A stretch of DNA of 64,000 nt from Datura wrightii. Taxonomy: Eukaryota; Streptophyta; Magnoliopsida; Solanales; Solanaceae. The stretch spans positions 33,782,001-33,846,000 of the forward strand of contig JASDFA010000003.1 of the NCBI GenBank assembly GCA_035772735.1. Direction: 5' to 3'. A program made the translations under genes and the position numbers. The notes under the pieces were generated by a model. That model saw nothing but the letters and a program-made list of their open reading frames with translations. It was not told the DNA's origin and ran no database searches. Shown piece after piece: positions 21,704 through 33,160 of this stretch (its first letter is position 1; every line of letters starts with the position of its first letter).

Positions 21704-24166
21704 TATAATACCCCGGAAGTGCTTAGGAGTAGACTCGGGAAGCTAAAAGGTAAAACTGCTATAAGTTGGGAAAAAGGTTGCAGGACGACAGGTACCACGA
21801 CTCGTGGTAAGTAACCACGAGCCTTCATTTGTTGTCGTGGTAGGAATTTTACTTTGCAGTAGGAAGGTACGATGGGTCATTCAACCACTCGTTGTGACTT
21901 GCAATGACCTGTTGTGGGGAGCCGTTGTAAAGGAGCCTAGATCTCAATGAGAAAGGACGGATAGTAACCATGACCCGTTGAAGCGTACAACGAGCTGTGG
22001 TGAGGCTCGTTTGATAGAAATTTAGAAGGTTCGGGGGAAGCAATCAATGACTAGTTAAATGACCCGTTGGAGCCTAGCATGACTCATCCTGTTTGTCCGT
22101 GGTTTGATTCTGAGATACGACTGGGATAGTGCATAGACAGTGTAGATACCACGGGTCATGGTATCCTCCAACAACCCGTTGTTTGTCTCAGTGATCAATA
22201 TTTAGCAAATTTAGTAAGGGCATTTCCATCATTTCCTAGTCCTAAGGCATTATACTATATCGTTTAAGGCTCGTTTTGAGGGGTTTTGAGAGGGTAAAAG
22301 CCTATTCTAAGTGCATACTCCCCATGCATGCAAGTTTGAGAGCTTGAAGGAGGTGATTGAAGGCCAAATTCAAGTTTTCCTTTGGAATCTGATCTTAGGC
22401 AATTGAAGGGTGATATAATTCCTCATTTAAGGTATGTAAGGCTATGAGTGGGTGCTTCCTTCCACACCCATGCCCAATCCTTATCAATTTGTGATTGGTT
22501 TGTAATGATCAAGTATGGGGTTTCATTTAATTACATGATTCTTACATCTCTATTCATGGGTATGATTAAATTGAGTTGATATTGATGGTTTACCAAGCTT
22601 GGTCAGATTCTAGCATAATTTATTTTACAAAAGTGTTTTTCTAAAAATTGAATCTAAAACGCCCATGTGTGGATAGTGCATAGTAGAATGTGATGATGAT
22701 AGAATAGATGATGAAAATCATGTTTCCAACCTTACCCATGATTTTGATGAAATTTTCAAAGAAGGTTAAATAGACCCAAGTATGGTAGAGCTTTGGGTGA
22801 TGCCCATATGATGTTTTCAAATAGTGATTTTTCCCCTACATGAGCTTACCACATGGTTGAGATAAAAATTTCCTTTAACCCTTATTATGAATTCTACCTT
22901 GTGGTATGTTTCAAAGTAAAGCCTTCTCTATGCGTAAATCCTTAATTGATATGTATATTATTGTCCATCTTTGTCAAGGACAACGTTAAGCTTCATTTCA
23001 CATGATGTTGAGTCTAACTATGATTTCATTCAAAGCTTTGTCGGAATGACATTGTTGAGCTTCATATCTATATGATGTCTAGTGTATGCATGATTTCATA
23101 ATGATCTTCGTCACTAGACGATATGGAGCTTCCTATTTATATGATGTAGAGCATTGCATGTTTTGGGAGAAGAGTCTAGCACCGAGCGGGCTAAGGGTCA
23201 ACTACCCTATGCCCTAGAACTACGCACCAACGTAGGTTGATACTATTACATTATTGGGACCTCCCCTGTGAGTTATCCCCATCCCGATTGGCCCTTCCGC
23301 TTGATATCGATATCATGCTAGCATCCATCACCCTGGCAAGGTTATGGACGGCTCTTCCCCCTTGAGTGTGATAGTTGGAACCACGTAAGCTCTATCGTGG
23401 TATGTCGGTTATGTGAAGAGTCTCCCACTGTCTATATCTTCCAGAATTGCATTTTTTTCATTACTCATGATGGTTACTTTATGCGTGCATGATCTAAAAG
23501 TTAGGTTTGACTCATTGTTAAGCTTTTGAGATTAGTGTTATGTTTCAGCTTGAGTCATTTGAGTTAGTTAAGATGTTCTAAAGCCATGCATGATCATGTG
23601 TAATATGAGTATGTGTTCATAATGAATGCATGTGGCCTCCTTCTTATCTTTAAAATCTTGTGACATATGTATGACTTGCTTAACGAGATTTATATTACTT
23701 TGGCAGTTTTACTTACCTTGCATACTCGGTACATTCCACGTACTAACCGCATACTCTCTATGTTGTATCTTTTCCTGATACAGGGTCCAGATCCTAGGCT
23801 CGTTCTCATCCCTAGTCCACCTCGGCTTGCTCTATCAGCTCATTGGTGAGTCCTCATGTTCCGAGGGTTGTGGATAGAGTTTTATGTTATTTTAAGTTTC
23901 AGTATTGTTTGGGTTAGTTGGGGATGTTTTTCCATCAACCCATCGAATGTTATAGAGGCTTTTAGACTAGTATATAGTACGCAGTTCTTGTATACATTAT
24001 GTATTCCGTGAGGTTATGCTATGGTTACGTTTATGCTATGTTTTATGATTATCTTTCCGCTTATCTGAATAAGATTAGTTGTGTGCATGAGCCATGGGTC
24101 GACTTGGGGTCCCTCGGGGTCTCTTGTCCTGTGTATACAATCCGAGCCTCCGTTCGGGTCGTGAAA
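21704..24166 (+). repeat. 5' LTR of E
   Basis: It begins TATAATACCCCGG (the partner has TGTAATAC, so the terminal G has mutated to A) and ends GGGTCGTGAAA. The U3 part holds fold-back motifs such as the 17-nt palindrome TACCACGACTCGTGGTA (21793-21809). The 14-bp palindrome TGATATCGATATCA is at 23302-23315, inside a block shared with F and G. Confidence 0.93.
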
Positions 24167-24170
24167 AACT

Positions 24171-24188
24171 TGGTATTAGAGCCATAGA
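24171..24188 (+). other. Primer binding site of E
   Basis: TGGTATTAGAGCCATAGA, 4 nt after the LTR end; a Met-tRNA-type site with C to T at the seventh base. Confidence 0.88.
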
Positions 24189-24374
24189 TTTGAAGTGTCC
24201 TAGGAATTCTGAAAGCCGCGTTAAGTATAGTCTTTTTTGTAAGTGTGAAGCACGCCACACTTATGACGAAGAGGCCACGAAACATTCTAGGAAATGTTCC
24301 CATCTTTAATAATGTATGTTGTGCGATGAGGAGTCTTTCTATACTTCTATCATGCTATTCTCAATTGCATAATT

Positions 24375-25591
24375 ATGGCTCCTTGAAGAATGAATGGGAT
24401 GAGGAATGGAGGTGGTGAGGGACACATAGATGGAAACGGTCTTGAGCATCATCCAGCCCCACCAGTTCAGGAGCCTCAGGCACTGAGCCAGCCGCTCATG
24501 CTGAGTTCCAAGCTTCCATTCAGATGCTTGCACAGTCCTTGACCGCTCAGGTCAATCAGTAGGCTGTAGCGCATGTTCCGCAAAATGGCAGTGCAACAGC
24601 GGCTAGAGTCAAGGACTTCTTGAGGATGAACCCGCTCGAGTTTCTTGGATCCAAGGTAGATGATGACCCACATGAGTTCATGGATGAGGTTATCATGATC
24701 ACCCAGGTCATGGGGGTGAGTAGTGTTGAGTGCGCAGAGTTGGCCTCCTACCAGTTGAAGGGGGTTGCACATATCTGGTTCCGTCAATGGAAGGATAGTA
24801 GGGTCGCCAGAGTAGGCTCGGTCACTTGGGAAGAGTTCCATGTTGCATTACTTGATCGGTTCTTCCCTCAGGATGTGAGGGAGCTGAAGGCAGCTAAGTT
24901 AGTAAATCTGAAGCAAGGGAGGATGACAGACTAGAGAATTCCCTTGAGTTCACTGCCTATCGAAGTATGCTCTTGAGTTAGTGGCTGACCAGAGGGCGCG
25001 AGTGAGCAGGTTTGTGCATGGGATAACAGGTTACTTGGCTAAGGAATGCAGGATTGCTATTCTCCATCAAGACATGGACTTTCCTCGGATGGTGTTGTAC
25101 ACCCAATAGATGGAGGCGGCACATTTGAGAGAGAGAGGGGCCAATAGGGCTAGGATTGATGATCATAGATTTCCTCAGCATAAGTCATGAGGTAGGCATC
25201 GTTAGTAGACCCACCAGAGATCATCCGCCCCAGCTTCATCAGCTTTTAGTGTGCCATCTCAGCCTAGGCACGATTAGAGAAGGCGAGCATCAAGCTCGAG
25301 GGGTCAGAGCAGTAGGCCCACAGATTCAAGTGTCCTAGCTTGTCGCAGGTGTGGCCGAGGGCATGCAGGCCAGTGCTTGGAAGGTTTGGGTGCGTGTTTC
25401 GAGTGCGAGCAACCTGGACACATGCTTAGAGATTATCCAGTAGCGAAACTGGATCAGGTTGGGGGCTATGGCCCAGCTTCTAGCTTAGCAGCCCCACCCC
25501 CTCGCTCAACACATCAGGGGGCATCTACCAACGCAGCCGGTGGTCAGTGCCAGAACAAATTCTATGCCCTAGCATCCCGTCAGGAGTAGAA
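24375..25591 (+). pseudogene. Gag of E (many stops)
   Basis: Gag begins at Met 24375, with a TGA four codons later. The capsid core is at 24620-24934 (MNPLEFLGSKVDDDPHEFMD, QLKGVAHIWFRQWKDSR, LLDRFFPQDVRELKAAKLVN). A zinc knuckle lies in 25377-25589 as CFECEQPGHMLRDYP, where the last Cys is Tyr. The linker GGQCQNKFYALASRQE leads into the protease. Stops and shifts scatter after 24934, so no Gag can be made. Confidence 0.85.
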
Positions 25592-25702
25592 GGTCTCCCT
25601 GAACGTGGTTACTAGTATGTTATGAGTGTTCCATGTTGATGTTTATGTTCTGTTAGATCCAAGGGCACCTTGTCCTTTGTGACACCTTATGTAGCCAGTA
25701 GC
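25592..25702 (+). pseudogene. Protease of E, N-terminal fragment
   Basis: Encodes VFHVDVYVLLDPRA and is then cut at the codons for the VAS region by B (25703). The active-site stretch has Arg for Gly, as in F, and a base loss follows it. The protease resumes at 33156 on the other side of B. Confidence 0.8.
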
Positions 25703-26139
25703 TGATCTTGGGCAAATTTATATGCCCAAGTGATACCTAAATGTGTCATTTTAGCCTTGTTTATCTATCAATGTTTATACATTCTCATGTGATTTATAAT
25801 AAAATGTGAATTTATACTAACCAGCATGATTAGCATTGTTTTGCAGGTGAAATATAATTTTGTGAAGCTAAAATGCGTGTTGGGAGAGATCGGGGTTGGA
25901 CTCGGATGATTTGCAAAGGACAAAGCATTGGACGGCACAAATTAAAGGGGCTCCGCGATGGAGCGGTGTCACGCTGCCATCGCGGAGGCCTTCTGCCTGG
26001 ATAGGGAATTTTTGGCCAAATTCCAGTGTGGGTGCGCGTTGGGGCCGTGGCATATTGGCCTAGCCCTGCGTTGCACGTCGTGCCACGTTGGGCCTTATTA
26101 CCTGGACAGTCAATTTCCAATGAGGCTCCGCGTCAGTGG

Positions 26140-26181
26140 CATGTCACGGAGGCAGTGCTCCGCGATGCACTCCGTGACACG
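26140..26181. other. 42-nt fold-back in B 5' LTR
   Basis: TGTCACGGAG (26142-26151) and CTCCGTGACA (26170-26179) pair perfectly around an 18-nt loop containing GCTCCGCGATGC. It lies 32 nt upstream of the TATA box. Confidence 0.85.
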
Positions 26182-26213
26182 TTGCTTGTTATTCCGGGAA
26201 AAATTCCCACTAG

Positions 26214-26221
26214 TATAAATA
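26214..26221 (+). promoter_or_regulatory. TATA box of B 5' LTR
   Basis: TATAAATA followed by GAACACTTAGG, the same context as in C and D. Confidence 0.6.
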
Positions 26222-27130
26222 GAACACTTAGGTTCATTTTCCAATATTCTGACTTGGTGGAGCAAGAACGTGGGTTACAGGCAGTTGAGGGGATGAAATT
26301 CTCAGGGTTTTTCTCTATCTCCTTCTTCTTTAATTCAATTGCTTGTATGTTTAACACTCATTTAACGATGTTTAATCCACAAATGAGTGGCTAATTCCTC
26401 TTCTTGCTGAGGTTAAGAACAATGGTATTGAAATGTGATTGTTGATTAAGTTGGTTTTTCATTTTTTCTTCCATGGCTGTTCTATTGATTCTTGTTCTTA
26501 CTGCATTAATGTGTGGCCAACGTTAATGTATATCTAAAATGTCCGGTTTCACTCGAGAGAGCAAGAAATTGGAAAGTTGTGAATTGATAGGATATGATCT
26601 TTTCTTAGTTTGGGAAAATTAAGAATTGATTTACTTTCAGGATAGAGATATACCTGAAAGTCGTATCAGCCAATTAAGGAATCGGTTTTGTATGGCTAGA
26701 ACATGAATTTCTTTTTATCACAGAGATGTAGGTGGAAGGTTCATGATTCTTAAGTTGAGTTAAATACGAGAGTTTTAATCCATAGGCAATAATTCTTGAC
26801 TAGCAACCGGAGGAAAGATTAACCAAATTGTATCAATAATTTATTTCTCTACATGTTCATTTAACCTCATCATGCTCATACTTGTAGTTCAGACTCAAAT
26901 TATATAATCGTTTTAGACTTAATATAAAATTAGGAAACAAAATATCAACCTTTTCTTCACATTGTTGTCTGCAATTTAGAATTAAAGTTTACTGACACTT
27001 GAGTAGATTGGTACTTTAGTCCAGTCCCTGTGGGATCGATACTTGGCTTACTTGAGCCGCTTTACCACTTGTTCGACCACGTGCACTTGCGTGTAGCTTT
27101 ATACCCAAAGCAAAAACCCGAACAAGTTTT

Positions 27131-27148
27131 TGGCGCCATTGCCGGGGA
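27131..27148 (+). other. Primer binding site of B
   Basis: TGGCGCCATTGCCGGGGA, 6 nt after the LTR end. It is one G to A change (at a CG) away from the Asp-tRNA-type site used by Athila elements. Confidence 0.9.
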
Positions 27149-27182
27149 CTCAACGAAGTTTTGATAATTTATCTATTTTTTT

Positions 27183-28778
27183 GTGATTTTTAAATTTCCT
27201 TATGTGTTGAGAAACTTGGTCTTAGTCTACTTATTGCAGGTGACAGGTTGTCCTGCCGAGCTGGCTAGAAATAGAGAGCTTGTGGAACCGTTTCTTGAAC
27301 CTGAACATCAAATCCATTTGCGAAGAAGAGTAGCTCTAGAGCAAAAGCTGAAGAGACTTCAAGAAAAGGTACAACAACAACCACCCGCGGGACAAGCACA
27401 ATTGTCATTGACAGCAAAGGTATCTAGACCAGTTCGCGAAGTGGCAATCCCACTAGTGACTAATGTGAACTCCAGTATCCGTAAACCGGAGCCTGGAGGG
27501 AACTTTGAGCTTAAACAGAACATGGTGCAGCTGTTACATTCTAGTAGTCAATTCGCTGGGATGGCACATGAGGACCCGCAGCAGCACCTACAGAGCTTTT
27601 TAGAGATTAGTGACACGTTTGTCCCCACCGACGTGTCCACAGATTATGTCCAATTAACCCTCTTCCCATTTTCACTGTTGGGAGAGGCGAAAAAGTCGAT
27701 GAAGGCTGAGCCACCGAACTCTATAACTTCATGGAATGACTTGACTAAGATGTTCTTTATCAGATTCTTTCCTTCAGGCAAGACTGCAAAGTTGAGAAGT
27801 GAAATACTCAGTTTCAAGCATAGGCCTGATGAGAACTTATATATGGCTTGGGAAAGATTCAAGTCATTGTTGTGAGACTGCCCCCATCACTAGCAATCAA
27901 ATGAAGTGCTGGCTCATACCTTTGTAGAAAGTCTAGACCCACACACAAAAATATTACTAGACTCTGCATCGGGTGGGCAAGCCTTGGATACAACATATGA
28001 TGAGTTGTACACTTTGTTGAACAGAATTGCACAAGGAAATCCAGAGTGGCACAATGAGTCATCGAGGGGGGCAGGAAAGAGATCGGGGTTGATAGAAGTA
28101 GATGGTTTGAATGCCTTGGCAGCACAGTTAGCTGCGTTCCAGCATCAGATGATGACTTAGTTCAATAAACTGAGTATGAACCAATACCAGGGCCAGGTTA
28201 ACGCAGTTCAGCAAGCTCCGAGTTGGTGCGAAATTTGTGGTAATACTGGGCACAATGCAGAATCTTGTGGAGCAAATCCAGAATCAATCAATTTTGTTGG
28301 TAATGTGCATAGGAATCAGAATTTTGGGAACAACTCCAACAGAAATTGGCAGGGCCACCCGAATTTTTCTCAGGGTGGAAACCAAAAGCGGAATTATATG
28401 CAACCTCAACAACAGCAGTATCAGCGGAATAGGCAGAATGAGGGGAAATTGAGTAGCAGCATTGAGGAAACACTGCAGAAAATTTTGGAGACCCAGAATC
28501 AGTTAGCGGAAAATCAGGCGAGGATGGCAACAGACTTAATGAATCAGCAAGTAGCCACCCGCAATCTTGAAAAACAAGTGGGTCAGATAGCAGCTGCTCA
28601 AAACATGAGATCACAAGGGGGATTACCAAGCGACACAGATCCTAACCCTCGGCAGATCAATGCCATCAGTCTAAGAAGCGGTAAGCAATTAGCTGATGCA
28701 GTGCCAAAAGAGTTGAGAAAAGGGGTGCAGCCAGAATTGGTTAGACCAGGACCATCCATCAACATGGGAGATAATTAG
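27183..28778 (+). pseudogene. Gag of B (single frame with in-frame stops)
   Basis: Athila-like Gag. The N-terminus has a basic coiled-coil stretch (LRRRVALEQKLKRLQEKVQQ, about residues 45-65), followed by the Retrotrans_gag core (FELKQNMVQLLHSSSQFAGM, HEDPQQHLQSFLEISDTFVP, QLTLFPFSLLGEAK). A perfect CCHC knuckle lies near 28230-28270 (CEICGNTGHNAESC). A Gln/Asn-rich linker and LPSDTDPNPRQINAISLRSG follow. Stops at 27873 (TGA), 27891, 28158 and 28776 (TAG) are all in the same frame with no frameshift. The best relative in the window is Gag of C. Confidence 0.9.
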
Positions 28779-28808
28779 AGTGTTGGAAAACAAAATGCGC
28801 AACTTTCA

Positions 28809-29714
28809 TTGCAGCCAGCACAAAGACCACCACCACCATTCCCTCAGAAATTCAGAAAGAGCAAGGAGGAGGAATGCTTCAAAAAGTTCTTTCAAAGCTT
28901 CAAAGAACTTCACATAAATTTGCCTCTTACTGATATCTTGCAGGGAATGCCCAAGTATGCTAAATACTTGAAGGACGTGATGGCGAACAAAGTTATATTG
29001 GTGGACGTCCAGACTGTAGCACTGAGTGAGGAGTGCAGTCACAGGGTATTGAGCAAAATGCCAAAGAAGCTCAAAGACCCAGGGAGTTTTACCCTCCCCA
29101 TACAAATTGGTAAAGCTGAGGTGCTACGAGCTTTATGTGACTTAGGGGCAGCAGTTAATCTAATGCCCCTATCCTTATTCAACACCCTAGGGTTGGGAAA
29201 ACCGAGGCCGACAAGGTTGATGCTGTAGCTGGCTGACAAGTCGCGAGTGACACCTGATGGAATAATAGAGGACCTTCTCATCAAAGTAGGTAAGTTTATT
29301 ATACCTGCTGATTTTATTGTTCTAGATTTTCAGGTTGATGACCAGGTACCCTTAATCTTGGGACGGCCATTCTTGGCCACCGGTGGAATGGTGATTGATC
29401 TGAGAGCAGGGACCCTGAAAATGAGGGTCGAAGATGAAGAAGAACTCTTTCGCGTTTACCAAGAAATGAACCCATCCTCACACTACACTAACCTTTGTCA
29501 GGTTAGTGTGTTGGCAGAGGATGAGTGTGGGGTGGAGGATGCCACAGGTGCATGGCCAAAGGCAAGGTCAAGTGTTCAGCCCGAGTCTGATAGAGGACTT
29601 CAAATTGAGAAGAAGTTGGAGAAAGAGAGGAACAGAGTGGAGGCTGTTTCCTCTAAACAACAAAAGAAAAGGAGATGGTTCTCGAAAGAGAACCCAGGTA
29701 TGAGGATGTCCTGA
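28809..29714 (+). pseudogene. Aspartic protease of B
   Basis: Continues the gag frame. ECFKKFFQSFKELHINLPLT leads to the protease: active-site-like LRALCDLGAAVNLMPLSLF, then, after a TAG at 29226, IIEDLLIKVGKFIIPADFIV, QVPLILGRPFLATGGMVIDL and a Lys/Arg-rich tail ending RWFSKENPGMRMS. Related proteases here also carry Leu or Ile in place of the usual Ser/Thr after Asp. The stop at 29712 is followed 13 nt later by the double stem-loop. No RT follows, so the coding part of B really ends here. Confidence 0.9.
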
Positions 29715-29726
29715 AAAGGACAGTCC

Positions 29727-29775
29727 ACGTCGGGCCACGACGTAAAATAAGGCGCTGCTTGGGAGGCAACCCAGG
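29727..29775 (+). other. Double stem-loop after the coding end of B
   Basis: Hairpin 1: ACGTCG (29727-29732), loop GGCCA, CGACGT (29738-29743). Then AAAATAAGGCGCTG. Hairpin 2: CTTGGG (29758-29763), loop AGGCAA, CCCAGG (29770-29775), closed with one G-U pair. The same module occurs in A, C and D just after the last coding stop. Confidence 0.88.
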
Positions 29776-31666
29776 GTACCTCAGGTATAATTTGTAATTT
29801 TGAATTTGTGTTGATTTTGTTATTTTCATTTTGTTTTTGTTTTTGGTGGAAAGTTAAGCACAGATGGCGGGAAGTCTAAGTACCGAGACGGTGGAAGCTA
29901 AAGAGCATGGAATAGAAGAAGTGTGGAGTCGAACACCCACCTCTGAAAACTTGAAAGGAAAGCATGCTTTTATCTTGGCATAGAGGCTTAGGGAGTATTT
30001 CTCATCCTTTAAATGTTAATTTGATTCTATGAGGACATAGCATGATTTAAGTGTGGGGTGAGGGAAATTTCAAGAAAATTTCAATTTTTTTTTGTGCTTA
30101 ACGATTTTTGGTGAATGTAATGCTTGTGAGAAGAATTTTGAAAATTGTTTTATGAGTCAAGCATGACTTCATCACCCGTTGGTTTTTCTTTTCGGTTCTT
30201 TTCCGACGGGGGGTATTTGAACCGAAGAATAAGAATTTATCTTTTTCTTTCCTTTGTCTGTATATAATGTTTTAGTCATAGTTAGGTACTGTTTCCAACG
30301 ATGGATGGATGACGATCGTCTTTAGGAAAAATTAGTGGATAGGTTTTGGGTTTTTGAAACCATAACTAATTGGTGATTGATGTTCTTGTTATGTGCTATA
30401 CGTGATTGTAAGAGGCAAGTATGTTCAGTGTGAAGCATGCAGGTGTATAACTTTGTGTGAGACACAGGCTCTTGAATTTGACTCAATATGATTGAAGCTT
30501 AATTCTGAATTCTTGTGATTAGCTGAGTAAAAGTCTGATGAATGTGTCTCGAATTGAGCATGTGCCATGAGTGTAAGGTTTTTGAGTATTCTGTGCTATT
30601 TTGGATTGTCTAAAACTTGCCTGGTGTGTTTATAAAACGAAATGAAGGATGTGAAGTGTAGGAGATGATCTAAGCATTTCTTCGAATGAACCAAATTTTT
30701 ATCCCTCATTTTACCTACCTTGAGAAATTAATCCTAGTTAGCCCCATTGAGCCTTGAGCCTATTCTTTGACAGCTGCAATATAAGATTAATCCTTTTTCT
30801 TTCATTAGCCTTAAGTTTGATCCATAACTTCTAAGCGCTTAAGGGAAAAATATGAAAGAGTAAAGGAGTGAAAAGAAAGGAAAAGTAGCAAGTTGTAGAA
30901 GTGGAGAAAAGGACAAAGGTGCACTTGTGTGAAAATGGTTGATTATTATTAAGGAGTTAGAAAACAAATTAATGAAATTTTTTTATAGAGCTCCTTACTA
31001 ATAAGCTAAAAGTGCCTAAAGAAAGAGGGAACATAAGAGGAAAAAGAAAGCTGAAAGGAGAAAAAGGTGAAGTAAGGGAAGGGAAGTTCGTAATGAGGGC
31101 GTAATGTATTAAAAGCGCTTGGGAAAGTTAGTCACTATTATTGGCCAGAATAGTACCTACCTGTCCCTTAGCTTACATTACAACCCATTAAGTCCTACTT
31201 GATCTTACATTCACACATCCTTAAATTAGTGGAGTAAAACACTAAGGGCAAGCTTATGGGTCATTACATGATGCATGTGAATTCTTTGTGAGAGTGAGCG
31301 TAATTCTATTCATGTACCCACACATGTCGTAATTTAAAATTTGTTTTTGCGTGTGAAATTGGGTATCTCACTTTCCGTGAGGGCATGTGTTGAATGAAGG
31401 ATATAATTCATGTGGTATTTCTTAATCAATTGATTTGCATGAGTTTGCTAAGATCGAGAGTCGATTCTTGAGGTTAAGAAGTCTTAACATAGTTGTACTT
31501 CATTTCAATGATCAAACCGGGCATGCTCTATTTGTAGCTTGTTATCTTACGTAATCATTATAGCCGTAACTTGAATTATCTTGCTAAATTAGTTATGTGG
31601 GAGTCTCCATATGCATGATATGTAAAAGGTTGTTTGAGGACGAACAAGGCTTTAAGTGTGGGGTTG
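29776..31666 (+). other. 3' noncoding region of B
   Basis: No credible gene. It shares long stretches with D (51000-52897) and, reversed, with C (44119-45860), such as GTGGAAAGTTAAGCACAGAT near 29848 and GAGGACATAGCATGATTTAA near 30031. Two copies of TTTAAGTGTGGGGT lie at 30046-30059 and 31651-31664, the second acting as the polypurine-like tract beside the 3' LTR. Conservation without coding capacity suggests cis functions such as packaging or plus-strand priming (inference). Confidence 0.75.
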
Positions 31667-33155
31667 TGATCACGGGAAAAAATAGCATGCCCGAGATACG
31701 CTTTATGACTTAAATTAGTCTTGTTTATCTAAGTTATTGTATACATTTTCATGTAATTTTATATGAATGTGAAGATATGTTCTAACCAACATGATTAGCC
31801 TTTGTTTTGTAGGTTTTGATGACTTTTGAGTAACTAATCCATGAGTTGGTGAAGTAGAGGCTTGGAAACGGAATTAACCCGCGAACGTCGGCAAAAAGGA
31901 GGCACAAAACAACCCACCTGCGCGTTGGCAATGTGCCACGTTAGGCTGGCTGCGTGACATTGAGGTGTCAACGCGCTGCCCAAGCAGCGTGACACACTGC
32001 CAACGCGGCAGGGTGCTGCCGAGGCCAAATTTCGGGTGATTTCCAAAGAGCATCGCGTTGCCTCCGTGTCACGGAGGCGGTGCTCCGCGATACACTCCGT
32101 GACACGGAGCCGTTCCATTACAGGCTAAATTAAGCACGTTTTCCATTTACTATAAATAGGTCCCTTAGCTCCTAATTCCATTTGGTCACGATTTTATTCT
32201 GGAAAACTACCTAGGACTGAAGGGAGAAGTGGGAGAACTCATCTAGGGTTTGGAAAATTCCTTTCTCATCCACCAGATTCATGTAAGTATGTTAGTTTAG
32301 TAGTAGTTAGTTGTAGTTTTACGAACATGAATGGCAAGAACCCTTCCTCTAGGGTTGAAGCCATGAATTATGATTGTGATTTTATGAAATTATTTTGGAA
32401 TTAAGTTATTGATTGTTGTTATCATCTTGCATTCTAGATTGTTGGTTGTTTTTATGATTGATCACCATGAAAACATATACGTTAGCTTGGGCAATTGCTT
32501 GAGAAAGAATTACCTAGGTCAGGACATGAGAATGTAAGGAGCATGTTTGTATCTCACGATATAATTTCGTGTTAGGATAGAAATATACCTAACACCTTGC
32601 TTGGTTGACACACGGGGTTTATGAAAGACCAAATTGGGATGTCGCATCACCACTCGAAGAAGTAGTTGTGAGGCTAAGTTGAGTTAAATGGTTAGACGCA
32701 CGAAAGTCCCTAATCGTTTCCCCGTAAACCACAACATAATTGATTTCCCGCGACTAGAAATTAAACTCCTCGCTCACAATGATGCAGTGAGGCTAGATTG
32801 CCGTGTTTGGAGGCTCGAAAGACCATAAACATGCAATTCTAATTATGTGAAATAACAATTGATAGTTCCATGCTTAACCCATTGTAAATCGTAGTATCGC
32901 TTGATTAATTGGTTTTAACTCTATGTTGCTCCTAGAATAATTTCAGAATATTTCGTTGACCCCAAACTTAGACTTAATTAATCTCAATCGAAAATGTCTA
33001 TAACCAACACTTGAGGTATTTAAGATCACACTAGAAATGGATAGTTAGAGGAATGGGTCCAGTCCCTGTGGGTTCAACAATCCGGTTCTTAAAAAGAGCC
33101 ACTATATTACTTGCACGACCCGTACACTTGCGGATGCGCGAATGAGGGCACGTCA
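31667..33155 (+). repeat. 3' LTR of B (Y subfamily)
   Basis: 1489 bp, TGATCACGGGAAAA...GAGGGCACGTCA. Along its whole length it resembles the solo LTR at 9376-10920, including TATAAATAGGTCCCTTAGCT (from 32151) and the end region GGTCCAGTCCCTGTGGGTTC (from 33056). It does not match its own 5' partner beyond short shared motifs such as the 42-nt fold-back. Confidence 0.9.
32065..32106. other. 42-nt fold-back in B 3' LTR
   Basis: CGTGTCACGGAG (32065-32076) and CTCCGTGACACG (32095-32106): a perfect 12-bp arm and an 18-nt loop, 44 nt upstream of the TATA box at 32151. Confidence 0.9.
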
Positions 33156-33160
33156 GTAGC

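Larger units (their letters stand above)
25703..27124 (+). repeat. 5' LTR of B (X subfamily)
   Basis: 1422 bp, TGATCTTGGGCAAA...AAAACCCGAACA. It has a terminal hairpin (25707-25730), GC-rich repeats (25950-26000), the 42-nt fold-back (26140-26181) and TATAAATA (26214-26221). It resembles the LTRs of C along its length and the second half of D's LTR, but not the 3' LTR of B. Confidence 0.9.
25703..33155 (+). mobile_element. Element B: gag-protease-only Athila-like element with mismatched LTRs
   Basis: A 7453-bp insertion in E's protease with a perfect target duplication GTAGC (25698-25702 and 33156-33160). Order: 5' LTR (25703-27124), primer site, gag-protease in a single frame (27183-29714), double stem-loop (29727-29775), noncoding 3' region with two TTTAAGTGTGGGGT tracts, 3' LTR (31667-33155). 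RT, RNase H and integrase are absent, so it would need enzymes in trans. The 5' LTR resembles C's LTR (X type), whereas the 3' LTR is of the solo-LTR type (Y). Confidence 0.93.

Noticed and set aside
27183..29714. B gag-protease as a functional gene
   Set aside because: The frame is continuous, but five in-frame stops are present in the DNA; recoding of all of them is not credible.
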